This document shows positions 54,638 through 61,865 of a DNA stretch of 64,000 bases, piece after piece. Source of the stretch: Halomontanus rarus (GTDB taxonomy: Archaea; Halobacteriota; Halobacteria; Halobacteriales; Natrialbaceae); assembly GCF_029338335.1 (NCBI RefSeq), contig NZ_CP119796.1. The stretch is one strand, 5' to 3'. Position numbers and translations under genes: made by a program. The notes under the pieces were generated by a model. It was not told the DNA's origin, did not search any database, and saw only the letters and a program-made list of their open reading frames with translations. Every line of letters starts with the position of its first letter. Position 1 is the stretch's first letter.

Positions 54638-54665
54638 GACGGCACATATTTTAGACCGGTAACTA

Positions 54666-54676
54666 ATGAATATTTC
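54666..54676 (-). promoter_or_regulatory. Promoter candidate of the 489-residue GH5 gene
   Basis: Minus-strand AAATATTCATT about 30-40 bases before the ATG at 54637; short leader predicted. Confidence 0.4.
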
Positions 54677-54888
54677 CTTCGCCTGAACGTCATTTGAACT
54701 CATTTTATACCCGATCACAACCCATACCGGGGTGATCACCGCACGCGGTCGCCATCGAGCGACTCGCCGTCCGGTATCGACTGTCGTGATCGTCGGTATC
54801 ACCACACGATAGCGTGCTCCTCGGAGACGAGTGTCGAGTCATCACCCTCCTCCCGTTCGAGAACGCTCGAACGACGCAATCGAGTCGC

Positions 54889-56661
54889 TCAGAGCGACTC
54901 GAACAACCGGACGACGTCGGTGACGCTGACCTGCCCGTTCCCATCGAAGTCGTAGTACTCCGGATACTCGGTGACTGCGGGGTCGTCGACGTGCTCGAAG
55001 AACACGTTCACGTCGGTCGTCGTCGTCTGCCCGCTCCCGGTGAGATCGTTGTACAACCCGTCACCGGTGGTGTCCGCAGGCTGAGTGCCGTCGATACTCG
55101 GTGGTCCCTCGGAACCGTCTTCGGAGAGCGTACTCACGGTCGTCGTCACCACGTCGGACTCCTCGCCGCCCGCCACCGCCGAGAGCCCGATCTCGTAGCT
55201 CGTGTCGGCCTCGAGGCCCTCGACCGTCGCCGTCGTCGACGACGTCTCCGTCTCGAGGCTCCCGTCGAGATAGACGCGATAGCCGTCGGCTCCGTCGACG
55301 GCCTCCCAGCCTATCTCGATCGACGTTTCGGTGGCCTCGTTGACCCACTGATCGGCTGGTGACGTCGGCAGTTCCGGATCGTCCTCACCGTTCCCCGGCG
55401 GCGATTCGCTCTCGACCAGGGGCAGGTCGTCGTCGGCCCACTGCTCGAGGTGGTCTTGGACCCACTGGCCCCACTCGTTTTTGATCTCGTAGTCTCGGTC
55501 GAGCATCGAGGGCTCCCAGTCGAAGTCGAAACACCACGCCGTCCAGTGCATGGTGTCGTACTCCTCGTAGAGGTCGGTAAACTGCTGGCCGTGGACCTCC
55601 CGGGTCCCCTGAAGGTACGGCTCGGGGCCGCCGAAGCCGAACTCGGTCATGAACACCGGGACGGTCTCCGAAGGTTTCCCGAAGTACTCGCCGAGCGGTC
55701 TGAGGTTCTCCTGAGTGTAGACGTGGCCGGTGTAGGCGAGGTTCTCGCCCTCGAACTCGTGTTCGTCCGCCCAGTAGGTCCACTGTGACCAGCTGGGCGA
55801 GCCGATGAGGATCAGGTTGTCTTCGGCGTGCTCGCGAATCAGGTCGACCCACGGTTGGGCTGTCTCGCGCCAGTCCAGCCAAGTCTCTTCGCCCTCCGGA
55901 TCTCGGATGTCGATGTCCGAGCCCCACTCCTGACCGGCGTACGGCGTCGTCGGTTCGTTGTACAGTTCGAAGAGGACGTGCGACCGGTCGTTGTACCGCG
56001 GCGCGACGGTGTTCCAGAACAGCCGGATCTCTTCGTCGAGTTCCGGCGAGTCCCAGCGAGGGCCCTCCTGATAGTGGCGGTGGTAGTCGAGGATAATGTA
56101 CGCACCTTTCTCCCTCGCCTTCTCGACCGCCGGATCGACGTGCTCCTCGAGGTAGGTGAGTAACTCGTCTTCGCTGAAGGCGACCGGATCGACTGCGCCG
56201 GAGCCGTGTTTCCCGATGTCCTGGGGCTGCATCGGGAGGCGGATGAGCCGGGAGTACCACCCCTCGTCCTCGTTCGTCGCGAGGTCGACGTAGTCTTCGA
56301 TGAACATCTTGTAGTAGGGTGCGTCCCGATTCGCCCGCCACGCGTCGACGACGTTGACCCCGCGAAGAACGACCTCGTTGCCCTCGGGGTCCTTCACGAG
56401 GTTGCCGTCGACGTGAAGCCACGGCGTCGGCATGTTCTCGCCGGCGGCCGCACTGCCGGCGAACGCCGCCGACAGCCCGGCCGTGGCCGCGCCGACACCC
56501 GCCGCCTTCACGAAGTTTCGCCGCGTCCACGCATCGGTGTCGTGTCCTCGCGTTCCTCTTCTCGCGGCGCTGTCTTCTCGCGACCGTCCTCGTCGGTCCC
56601 GTCGGCTCGAGCGGTTACGTAGCTGTTCGTCCGTTTCGTCTGGTGTGCTGTCGTCGCTCAT
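54889..56661 (-). CDS. GH5 cellulase-like enzyme with FnIII and dockerin
   Basis: A 590-residue exported enzyme. A long Arg/Asp-rich N-terminal region precedes the Tat motif TRRNFVKAAGVGAATAGLSA (46-65). GH5 barrel ~75-405: acid/base E236 in FELYNEPTTP, nucleophile E340 in VFMTEFGFGG; it belongs with the 602-residue enzyme in a second GH5 subgroup (PTPWLHVDGNLVKDPEGNEV, LDYHRHYQEG, GSPSWSQWTYWADEHEFEGE). FnIII ~433-513, dockerin 522-590 (loops DLTGSGQTTTTD and DFDGNGQVSVTD). Likely an endoglucanase or cellobiohydrolase; substrate not provable here. Confidence 0.9.
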   Translation of the reverse strand: MSDDSTPDETDEQLRNRSSRRDRRGRSREDSAARRGTRGHDTDAWTRRNFVKAAGVGAATAGLSAAFAGSAAAGENMPTPWLHVDGNLVKDPEGNEVVLRGVNVVDAWRANRDAPYYKMFIEDYVDLATNEDEGWYSRLIRLPMQPQDIGKHGSGAVDPVAFSEDELLTYLEEHVDPAVEKAREKGAYIILDYHRHYQEGPRWDSPELDEEIRLFWNTVAPRYNDRSHVLFELYNEPTTPYAGQEWGSDIDIRDPEGEETWLDWRETAQPWVDLIREHAEDNLILIGSPSWSQWTYWADEHEFEGENLAYTGHVYTQENLRPLGEYFGKPSETVPVFMTEFGFGGPEPYLQGTREVHGQQFTDLYEEYDTMHWTAWCFDFDWEPSMLDRDYEIKNEWGQWVQDHLEQWADDDLPLVESESPPGNGEDDPELPTSPADQWVNEATETSIEIGWEAVDGADGYRVYLDGSLETETSSTTATVEGLEADTSYEIGLSAVAGGEESDVVTTTVSTLSEDGSEGPPSIDGTQPADTTGDGLYNDLTGSGQTTTTDVNVFFEHVDDPAVTEYPEYYDFDGNGQVSVTDVVRLFESL

Positions 56662-56943
56662 GATCGTAGTTCCGCGCTCCTCAGTCGGTTACCTCACGCG
56701 CTCGTGGACGTGATACGTTCACAATCTCCACCGAATCCGATTAAATCTTTCTAGACTCCGATGAAATCAGAACGTTCTATAATTGAAACGATGGGGGCGT
56801 ACGTTCGGTACCGTCCTCGAGTTGGGTCGAACTCGGGGTCGAGGTCGAGAGCGAGCACCCGCTTCGGTCGACTTCGATTGACGGACCGATGGTCGCCGGT
56901 TCGACGATCGTGCGCGAGCCGTCCGGCGAGCGGAAGGGTGAGT
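56662..56943. other. Intergenic region upstream of the 590-residue GH5 gene
   Basis: About 282 bases without a gene. Minus-strand GATTTAAT near 56739-56746 is a box A candidate about 80 bases before the ATG at 56661 (leader about 50 bases). The right part is the 3' flank of the cohesin-like protein gene. Confidence 0.5.
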
Positions 56944-59181
56944 TCACAGGCGCTCAAACAGTTCGACGACGTCGGTCGTCGTGACCTCGCCCGTGCCTGC
57001 GAAGTCGAACGCTTCAGGGTTCTCCGTCACCGCTTCGTGTTCGAGATGATCGAAGAGGGTAACCACGTCGTTGGTTCCCAGTTCGCCGTTCCCGTCGACG
57101 TCACGATACAGGCCGTCACCGTTCAAATCCTGCGGGGTATGGCCGTTCAGTTCGATCCCCTCGCCCGGTTCCAGTTCGTGGCCGTCCACGGAGACGAGTC
57201 GGGTCCCGTCGACGGTCGGTTCGACCGCACTGACGCGTCGGAGGGACTCGACGTCGGTTCCGATCGGAACGCGAAGCTCGTAGCCCTGGAACCCGGCTGC
57301 GGCCGGACAGGTCTCCCCCGGGTCCATCTCGAGTCGCGTATCCGTCACCTCGACGACGAGCCGTCCCCACGTCTCGTCGTAGGCGATCAGCGCCGGCTCG
57401 AGGGTCTCACAGCCGATCGTCGACAGCTCGATCGTGCCGGCGACGACGACCGTTCCGCCCTCGAGTGTCACCTCGGGGTCGTGGTCGGCGTCCTCGGCGG
57501 TCTCGACCTCACGGTCGACGAGGGAGAACTCGTAATCGTCGACGCCGCGAACGGCCGGCCGAGCGTCGTCGCGGGCGACCACGCTGGTACCGCTTCGCGC
57601 GTAGGCCCGTTCCGTCAGGCGAACGGTTTCCACGGGGTCCTCCTCGAGGGTCGCTATCAGTTCGTAGGAGACGGCTGCGACGTCGTCCGTACACGCACCG
57701 AACTCGTAGTCGGGGTCGTTCGGCCCGGAGACGGTCGCCGCCAGCGCGCCGTCCGCATCGTCGACGGCGAGTTCCACGAGTTCCTCGCCGCTACAGGCGC
57801 TCGGGCCCATGGTCGACGAGCCGTGGACGACCACGGCGTCGTTTCCGATCGTCACCAGGGGCGCGTCGCGTTCACGCTGGACAACCCCTCGGCTGTCACG
57901 CGAGTACGCGTACCGGTCGATCCCTGTCCCCCACTCCGGGGAACGGGCGACCGTGACCGGGTCGGTATCGCCGCTCGCGTCGACGGTCGACCCGTCGTCG
58001 TCGATCACCGACTCGACCGTGACGGCGACTCTCGTCGTGAGCTCCTCTCCGTCGTCGACGGCGGCCATCTCGTCCGTAGCCTCGAGTTCGACCGACGCCA
58101 GCGGGATGAACCGCGTCGCAGACGGGACGGCCGCGGTCGTGTCGACGGCTCGGAGCGTCGCCGCCGACCCGTCTGCCGCAATCTCCGGCGTGTCGCCCGC
58201 GTCGAACGCTTCGTCGTACTGGACGTCCGCGATTCGGAGGACGTCCGTGTCGTCGACGGTCACCTCGAGGTCGTACTCGCTTACCCCCTCGGTCGTGTAC
58301 GTCAGGAGGAGCTCAGCCGTCGTCCGCTCGCCCAGTTCGAGGTGCTCGCTCTCGCTCTCGACCCCGAGTTCGAGTTCGACCCAGGGCGAGGAGTACGCCT
58401 CGGGATCGAACTCGCACCGCGCGAGACCGGCCACGGCCTGGGCGACTCCCACGTCACCGTCTTCGCCGATCTCGACGCTGGTGAAGCCACCTTCGGTGAC
58501 GTAAAAGCCGTCCTCGACGTGCTCCCCATCTTCGGTTTCGATCCTTAGGTCGTAGGTGCCGATCACGTTCGTTCCCCAGACCGTTCGCTCCTCGCCGGCG
58601 TCGATTTCGACCGGACCATCGTACAGCACCTCGGGTTCGGATTCCTCGTCTTGCGCTTCGTTCCCGCCCGGCGCCTCGACACGCACCGTCAGCGTCCGCG
58701 ACTCCGCGCTCCGGTTCCGAATATCGAGCGTCCGCGGCTCGCTGAGCGTCGGATTCGACTCCTCTTCGAGGGTGAGCACGTACGCTCCCTCGCCGGTCTC
58801 GTCGACCACCGGCGTGTAGACGGTTCCATCGATACGAACGTGCGATTCCTCGATATCCATCGTCTCGAGCACTCGCGGCGGTCGATCGGATTCGTACCGG
58901 CCGGACTCGAGCGCCTCGTCGAACTCCGCCTGGACGGCCTCCGGGAACGCCCCGTGATTGATCGTCGGCCGACTGCACTCGAGGTACCGTCTGTCGGTCG
59001 TCGGTACCGATTCGGCCCCGCTGGCACCGGTCGCGAACACACCGGAACTGGCCACCATTCCGGCACCGACGGCCGCGAGAACGGTCCGACGCGAGGTCGC
59101 CGAGGGTGTTTCGCTCCCCGTTTCAGTAGCTGTATGGTCGTGTGTCGATTCGTTCGGTTCGTCGGGTTCTGTGTCTTTCAT
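56944..59181 (-). CDS. Candidate scaffold: exported protein with cohesin-like module and divergent dockerin
   Basis: A 745-residue non-catalytic exported protein. Tat signal ATSRRTVLAAVGAGMVASSG (28-47). Residues ~60-245 are unrecognised, partly beta-rich. Residues ~266-411 have cohesin character: WVELELGVESESEHLELGER at the start, then a Gly-Val-Ser-x-Tyr-Asp-Leu strand (VSEYDLEVTVDDTDVLRIAD), a YDEAF turn, a second acidic hairpin, LASVELEATD and a closing strand before an acidic 'DDDGSTVDASG' linker-like turn. Residues ~420-675 are unrecognised, with four to five Cys. The C-terminal dockerin (~680-745) has loops DVDGNGELGTND and DFAGTGEVTTTD, unlike those of the enzymes. It could hold dockerin-bearing enzymes; this is inference. 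Confidence 0.75.
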   Translation of the reverse strand: MKDTEPDEPNESTHDHTATETGSETPSATSRRTVLAAVGAGMVASSGVFATGASGAESVPTTDRRYLECSRPTINHGAFPEAVQAEFDEALESGRYESDRPPRVLETMDIEESHVRIDGTVYTPVVDETGEGAYVLTLEEESNPTLSEPRTLDIRNRSAESRTLTVRVEAPGGNEAQDEESEPEVLYDGPVEIDAGEERTVWGTNVIGTYDLRIETEDGEHVEDGFYVTEGGFTSVEIGEDGDVGVAQAVAGLARCEFDPEAYSSPWVELELGVESESEHLELGERTTAELLLTYTTEGVSEYDLEVTVDDTDVLRIADVQYDEAFDAGDTPEIAADGSAATLRAVDTTAAVPSATRFIPLASVELEATDEMAAVDDGEELTTRVAVTVESVIDDDGSTVDASGDTDPVTVARSPEWGTGIDRYAYSRDSRGVVQRERDAPLVTIGNDAVVVHGSSTMGPSACSGEELVELAVDDADGALAATVSGPNDPDYEFGACTDDVAAVSYELIATLEEDPVETVRLTERAYARSGTSVVARDDARPAVRGVDDYEFSLVDREVETAEDADHDPEVTLEGGTVVVAGTIELSTIGCETLEPALIAYDETWGRLVVEVTDTRLEMDPGETCPAAAGFQGYELRVPIGTDVESLRRVSAVEPTVDGTRLVSVDGHELEPGEGIELNGHTPQDLNGDGLYRDVDGNGELGTNDVVTLFDHLEHEAVTENPEAFDFAGTGEVTTTDVVELFERL

Positions 59182-59585
59182 GGTCCGTGTTCGTCTCCGT
59201 CTTTCTCCCCGTGTCCGCGTTCGTCTCGCCGGTATCGAGCCCCATCACCGTCGGTACTGATCACGCTCGCACCCGCCGCCGTTCTGACGGAACGGCCGCA
59301 CCTCTCGACCGTTCCCTCTTCGGCCCGTTCGTCCGACCAGCCTGCGTCGTGTCGTACCGTCTCGTGTGGTCTCTCATTCGGTCGATTCCGACCCCGCGAG
59401 CAGTCCTGTTTCGCGGGTCTCGGTGTACCGTTCGCACACGTAACATTCAGATTAAAAGTAATAAAATTTTATATGGAATGTTGTTGTGTCGGCGACGGTC
59501 GATTCGATCTATCGGCGCTTGCGTAGCGTGTTCCGGCCGGGAGCGCCGTCTCGAACGGAATAATTCAGAATCTGACTCGAGACGA
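59182..59585. other. Leader/promoter region of the candidate scaffold gene
   Basis: About 404 bases without a gene. A GC-rich presumed leader is followed by an AT-rich promoter zone at 59447-59478 and the 3' flank of the 602-residue GH5 gene. Confidence 0.5.
59447..59478 (-). promoter_or_regulatory. Promoter candidate of the cohesin-like protein gene
   Basis: Minus-strand ATATAAAATTTTATT and CTTTTAATC are box A candidates. They imply a start near 59425-59450 and a leader of about 245-270 bases. Confidence 0.4.
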
Positions 59586-61394
59586 TTAGAGCGAGTCGAA
59601 CAGTGTGACGACGTCGGTGACGCTGACCTGGCCGTTGCCGTCGAAGTCGTAGTACTGCGGGTACTCCGCCACCGCGGGCTCGTCGACGTGCTCGAAGAAG
59701 ACGGTGACGTCCGTCGTAGTCGTCTCTCCGCTACCGGTGAGATCGTTGTACAAGCCGTCACCCGTGGTATCGGCGGGTTCGGAGCCGTCGATCGTCGGCG
59801 GGCCGTCGCCGTCCGAAACCGGTCGGGTAATCGGGTTCGATTCGTTCCCGTCCTCGTCGATCGCCGTCACGCCGACCTCGAGTTCACCGGTCGAATCCAC
59901 GGTCACCGTCGCTTCGGTACCCTTCGTCTCCGCCTCGAGTTCGCCGTCGACGTAGATTCCGTAGGACGACGCGGCGTCCACGGCGGTCCAGGACAGTTCC
60001 AGCGTCGTCTCGCTCGAGCGGGTCACCGACAGTTCCGCCGGCGCCGGCGGAGACTCAGTTCCATCGGAGGCCAGCGGCACGTCGTCGTCGCGCTTCTCGG
60101 CCAGATAGTCCCGGAGGAACTCGCCCTGATAGTCCCCGCCCAGCAGTTCCCAGTCGTGGGTCGAGTCGTCGAAGTCGAACATGATCGGCTGCCAGAACGG
60201 GTCGAAACACCAGACCTGCCAGTGGATACTGTCGTACTCCTGTAAGAACTCTTTGAATCCCGCGCCGTGTTCTTCGGGCGTCCCGACGAGGAAGTCGGCG
60301 TTGAAGTCGGTCGTCCAGCCGAACTCGGAGAGGAAGACGGGCACCTGCTCGGACGGCTCGACGAATACTTCGGCGAGCGGCCACAGGTTCTCGTGCGTGT
60401 AGACGTGGGCGGCGTACGCGAGGTTCTCGCCCTCGAACTCGTGTTCCGGTGCCCAGTAGGTCCACTGGCTCCACCGCGGGGAACCGATGATGATCACGTT
60501 GTCCGCGGCGTGTTCGCGGATCGTGTCGACCCACGGCTGGGCCGTCTCGCGCCACAGCAACCACGTCTCCTCGCCTTCGGGGTCGAAGACGTCGTACTCC
60601 TCGTTCTGTCCCTCGCCGGCGTACGGCCCGATCGGTTCGTTGTACACCTCGTAGAGGACGTGGGAGTCCTCGGCGAACTCCGGTGCCACGGTCTCCCAGA
60701 ACATCGTCACCTCCTCGTGGAGGTCGGGATCGGTGTACTCGACGCTCTGGTCGTCGTGACGGTGGTAGTCGACGATGCAGTAGACGCCGACCTCCCGACA
60801 GAAGTCGACGGCCGGACGGAGGTACTCGTCGACGTAGGCCTCGAGTTGAGCCTGCGTGAATTCGCCGGGGTCGACTTCGTCGGTCGGCGAACCCAGAATG
60901 CTCCCGTCGTCGGGATCGACGTTGGCGACGTCGCCGGTCTGGACGGGGATCCTGATGATCCGAGCGTACCAGCCCCTGTCGGGGTCGGTCGCGTGCTCGA
61001 TGTTCTGCCACAGCGGCGATCGCCACTGCAGCGATTCCGCTCTGGCGGGATCTGTCACGTTCACGCCCCGCAGGACCACCGTGTTCCCATCGGGGTCTTT
61101 GAGTTCGTTGCCCTCGCGGTAGAGCCACGGGGTCGAAATTCCTCGATCTCCGAGTTCGACGGAGTCGCGGGGAATCTCGTCGTGATCGGCGGCGACGGAT
61201 CCAGCGCCGAGAGCCAGCGTGCCGGCACCGACGCCCATCGCCGCGAGGAACGCCCGCCTGCTCCGGTCGGCGGCGTCCGGGACGTATCCAGTGGTGTCTC
61301 CTGTGGTCTCCCCAGGTGCACCTCGAGACGTCGTCCGCTGGATCGATCGTCGGTACTCCGGTGTCTCGTCGTCGTCGTGATCGTTGTCCGGCAT
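59586..61394 (-). CDS. GH5 cellulase-like enzyme with FnIII and dockerin
   Basis: A 602-residue exported enzyme, partner of the 590-residue GH5 in subgroup features. Tat signal RSRRAFLAAMGVGAGTLALG (44-63). GH5 barrel ~87-435: acid/base E253 in YEVYNEPIGP, nucleophile E357 in VFLSEFGWTT; GSPRWSQWTYWAPEHEFEGE and VWCFDPFWQP. FnIII ~449-525 and dockerin 534-602 (loops DLTGSGETTTTD and DFDGNGQVSVTD, with a divergent inter-loop helix DEPAVAEYPQY). Start MPDNDHDDD chosen because the 20 upstream residues resemble untranslated sequence. Confidence 0.9.
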   Translation of the reverse strand: MPDNDHDDDETPEYRRSIQRTTSRGAPGETTGDTTGYVPDAADRSRRAFLAAMGVGAGTLALGAGSVAADHDEIPRDSVELGDRGISTPWLYREGNELKDPDGNTVVLRGVNVTDPARAESLQWRSPLWQNIEHATDPDRGWYARIIRIPVQTGDVANVDPDDGSILGSPTDEVDPGEFTQAQLEAYVDEYLRPAVDFCREVGVYCIVDYHRHDDQSVEYTDPDLHEEVTMFWETVAPEFAEDSHVLYEVYNEPIGPYAGEGQNEEYDVFDPEGEETWLLWRETAQPWVDTIREHAADNVIIIGSPRWSQWTYWAPEHEFEGENLAYAAHVYTHENLWPLAEVFVEPSEQVPVFLSEFGWTTDFNADFLVGTPEEHGAGFKEFLQEYDSIHWQVWCFDPFWQPIMFDFDDSTHDWELLGGDYQGEFLRDYLAEKRDDDVPLASDGTESPPAPAELSVTRSSETTLELSWTAVDAASSYGIYVDGELEAETKGTEATVTVDSTGELEVGVTAIDEDGNESNPITRPVSDGDGPPTIDGSEPADTTGDGLYNDLTGSGETTTTDVTVFFEHVDEPAVAEYPQYYDFDGNGQVSVTDVVTLFDSL

Positions 61395-61542
61395 GGATCT
61401 GTCCTGATCGGATTTCTCAGTCACGACTGGTCGCAGCCTCCCAACGCGACGCACGGCCGTTCGTCGGAATCCGTGTCACAGGATCGGTCGAGACGCCTGC
61501 CCAGTCGCATTTCAGTCGATCTTTCACAGTTTACACACAGTA

Positions 61543-61552
61543 CGATATTGAA
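61543..61552 (-). promoter_or_regulatory. Promoter candidate of the 602-residue GH5 gene
   Basis: Minus-strand TTCAATATCG in a locally AT-rich stretch; predicted leader about 125 bases. Confidence 0.35.
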
Positions 61553-61616
61553 TGTATTGGTCGTACACGTCCGTGAGCAGTGACCGAATCGGTTACGAAC
61601 TCCCGAACAGGCCGAC

Positions 61617-61652
61617 TCGAACGGCGTGAATCGAAGATTCGCTGGTTCGAGT
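61617..61652. repeat. Conserved 3'-flank element of CAZyme genes
   Basis: A ~32-base element just past the stop of the xylanase gene (minus strand), with pattern GAACGG-GTGAATCGA-GATTCGCTGG-TCGAG. Similar copies occur at 48419-48452 and 48300-48331, with a more diverged one at 52219-52250. All lie in 3' flanks of dockerin genes. The centre has a small inverted repeat (GAATC/GATTC). Confidence 0.5.
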
Positions 61653-61655
61653 CGC

Positions 61656-61865
61656 TTAAATCGACTCGAAGAGGTCGACGACGTCGGTGACGGTCACCTG
61701 CCCGTTGCCGTCGAAGTCGTAGTACTCGGGATAGTCGGCGACGTCCGGGTTGTCGACGTTCTCGAAGAAGACGTTCACGTCGGTCGTCGTCGTCGACCCG
61801 CTGCCGGTGAAGTCGTTTGAGAGACCGTCACCGGTCGTATCCTGCGGGACGGTCCCGTCGATCGC
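61656..61865 (-). repeat. Repeated dockerin-coding DNA (example copy)
   Basis: The last ~200 bases of nine genes are near-repeats at DNA level. Other copies begin at 42596, 45224, 48457, 52263, 53168, 54889 and 59586; the copy at 56944 is diverged. Two versions of the inter-loop helix exist (ENVDNPDVADYPEY and EHVDDPAVTEYPEY) and two of the lead-in (DGTQPADTTGDGLYND and DGTVPQDTTGDGLSND), in different combinations. Confidence 0.85.
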
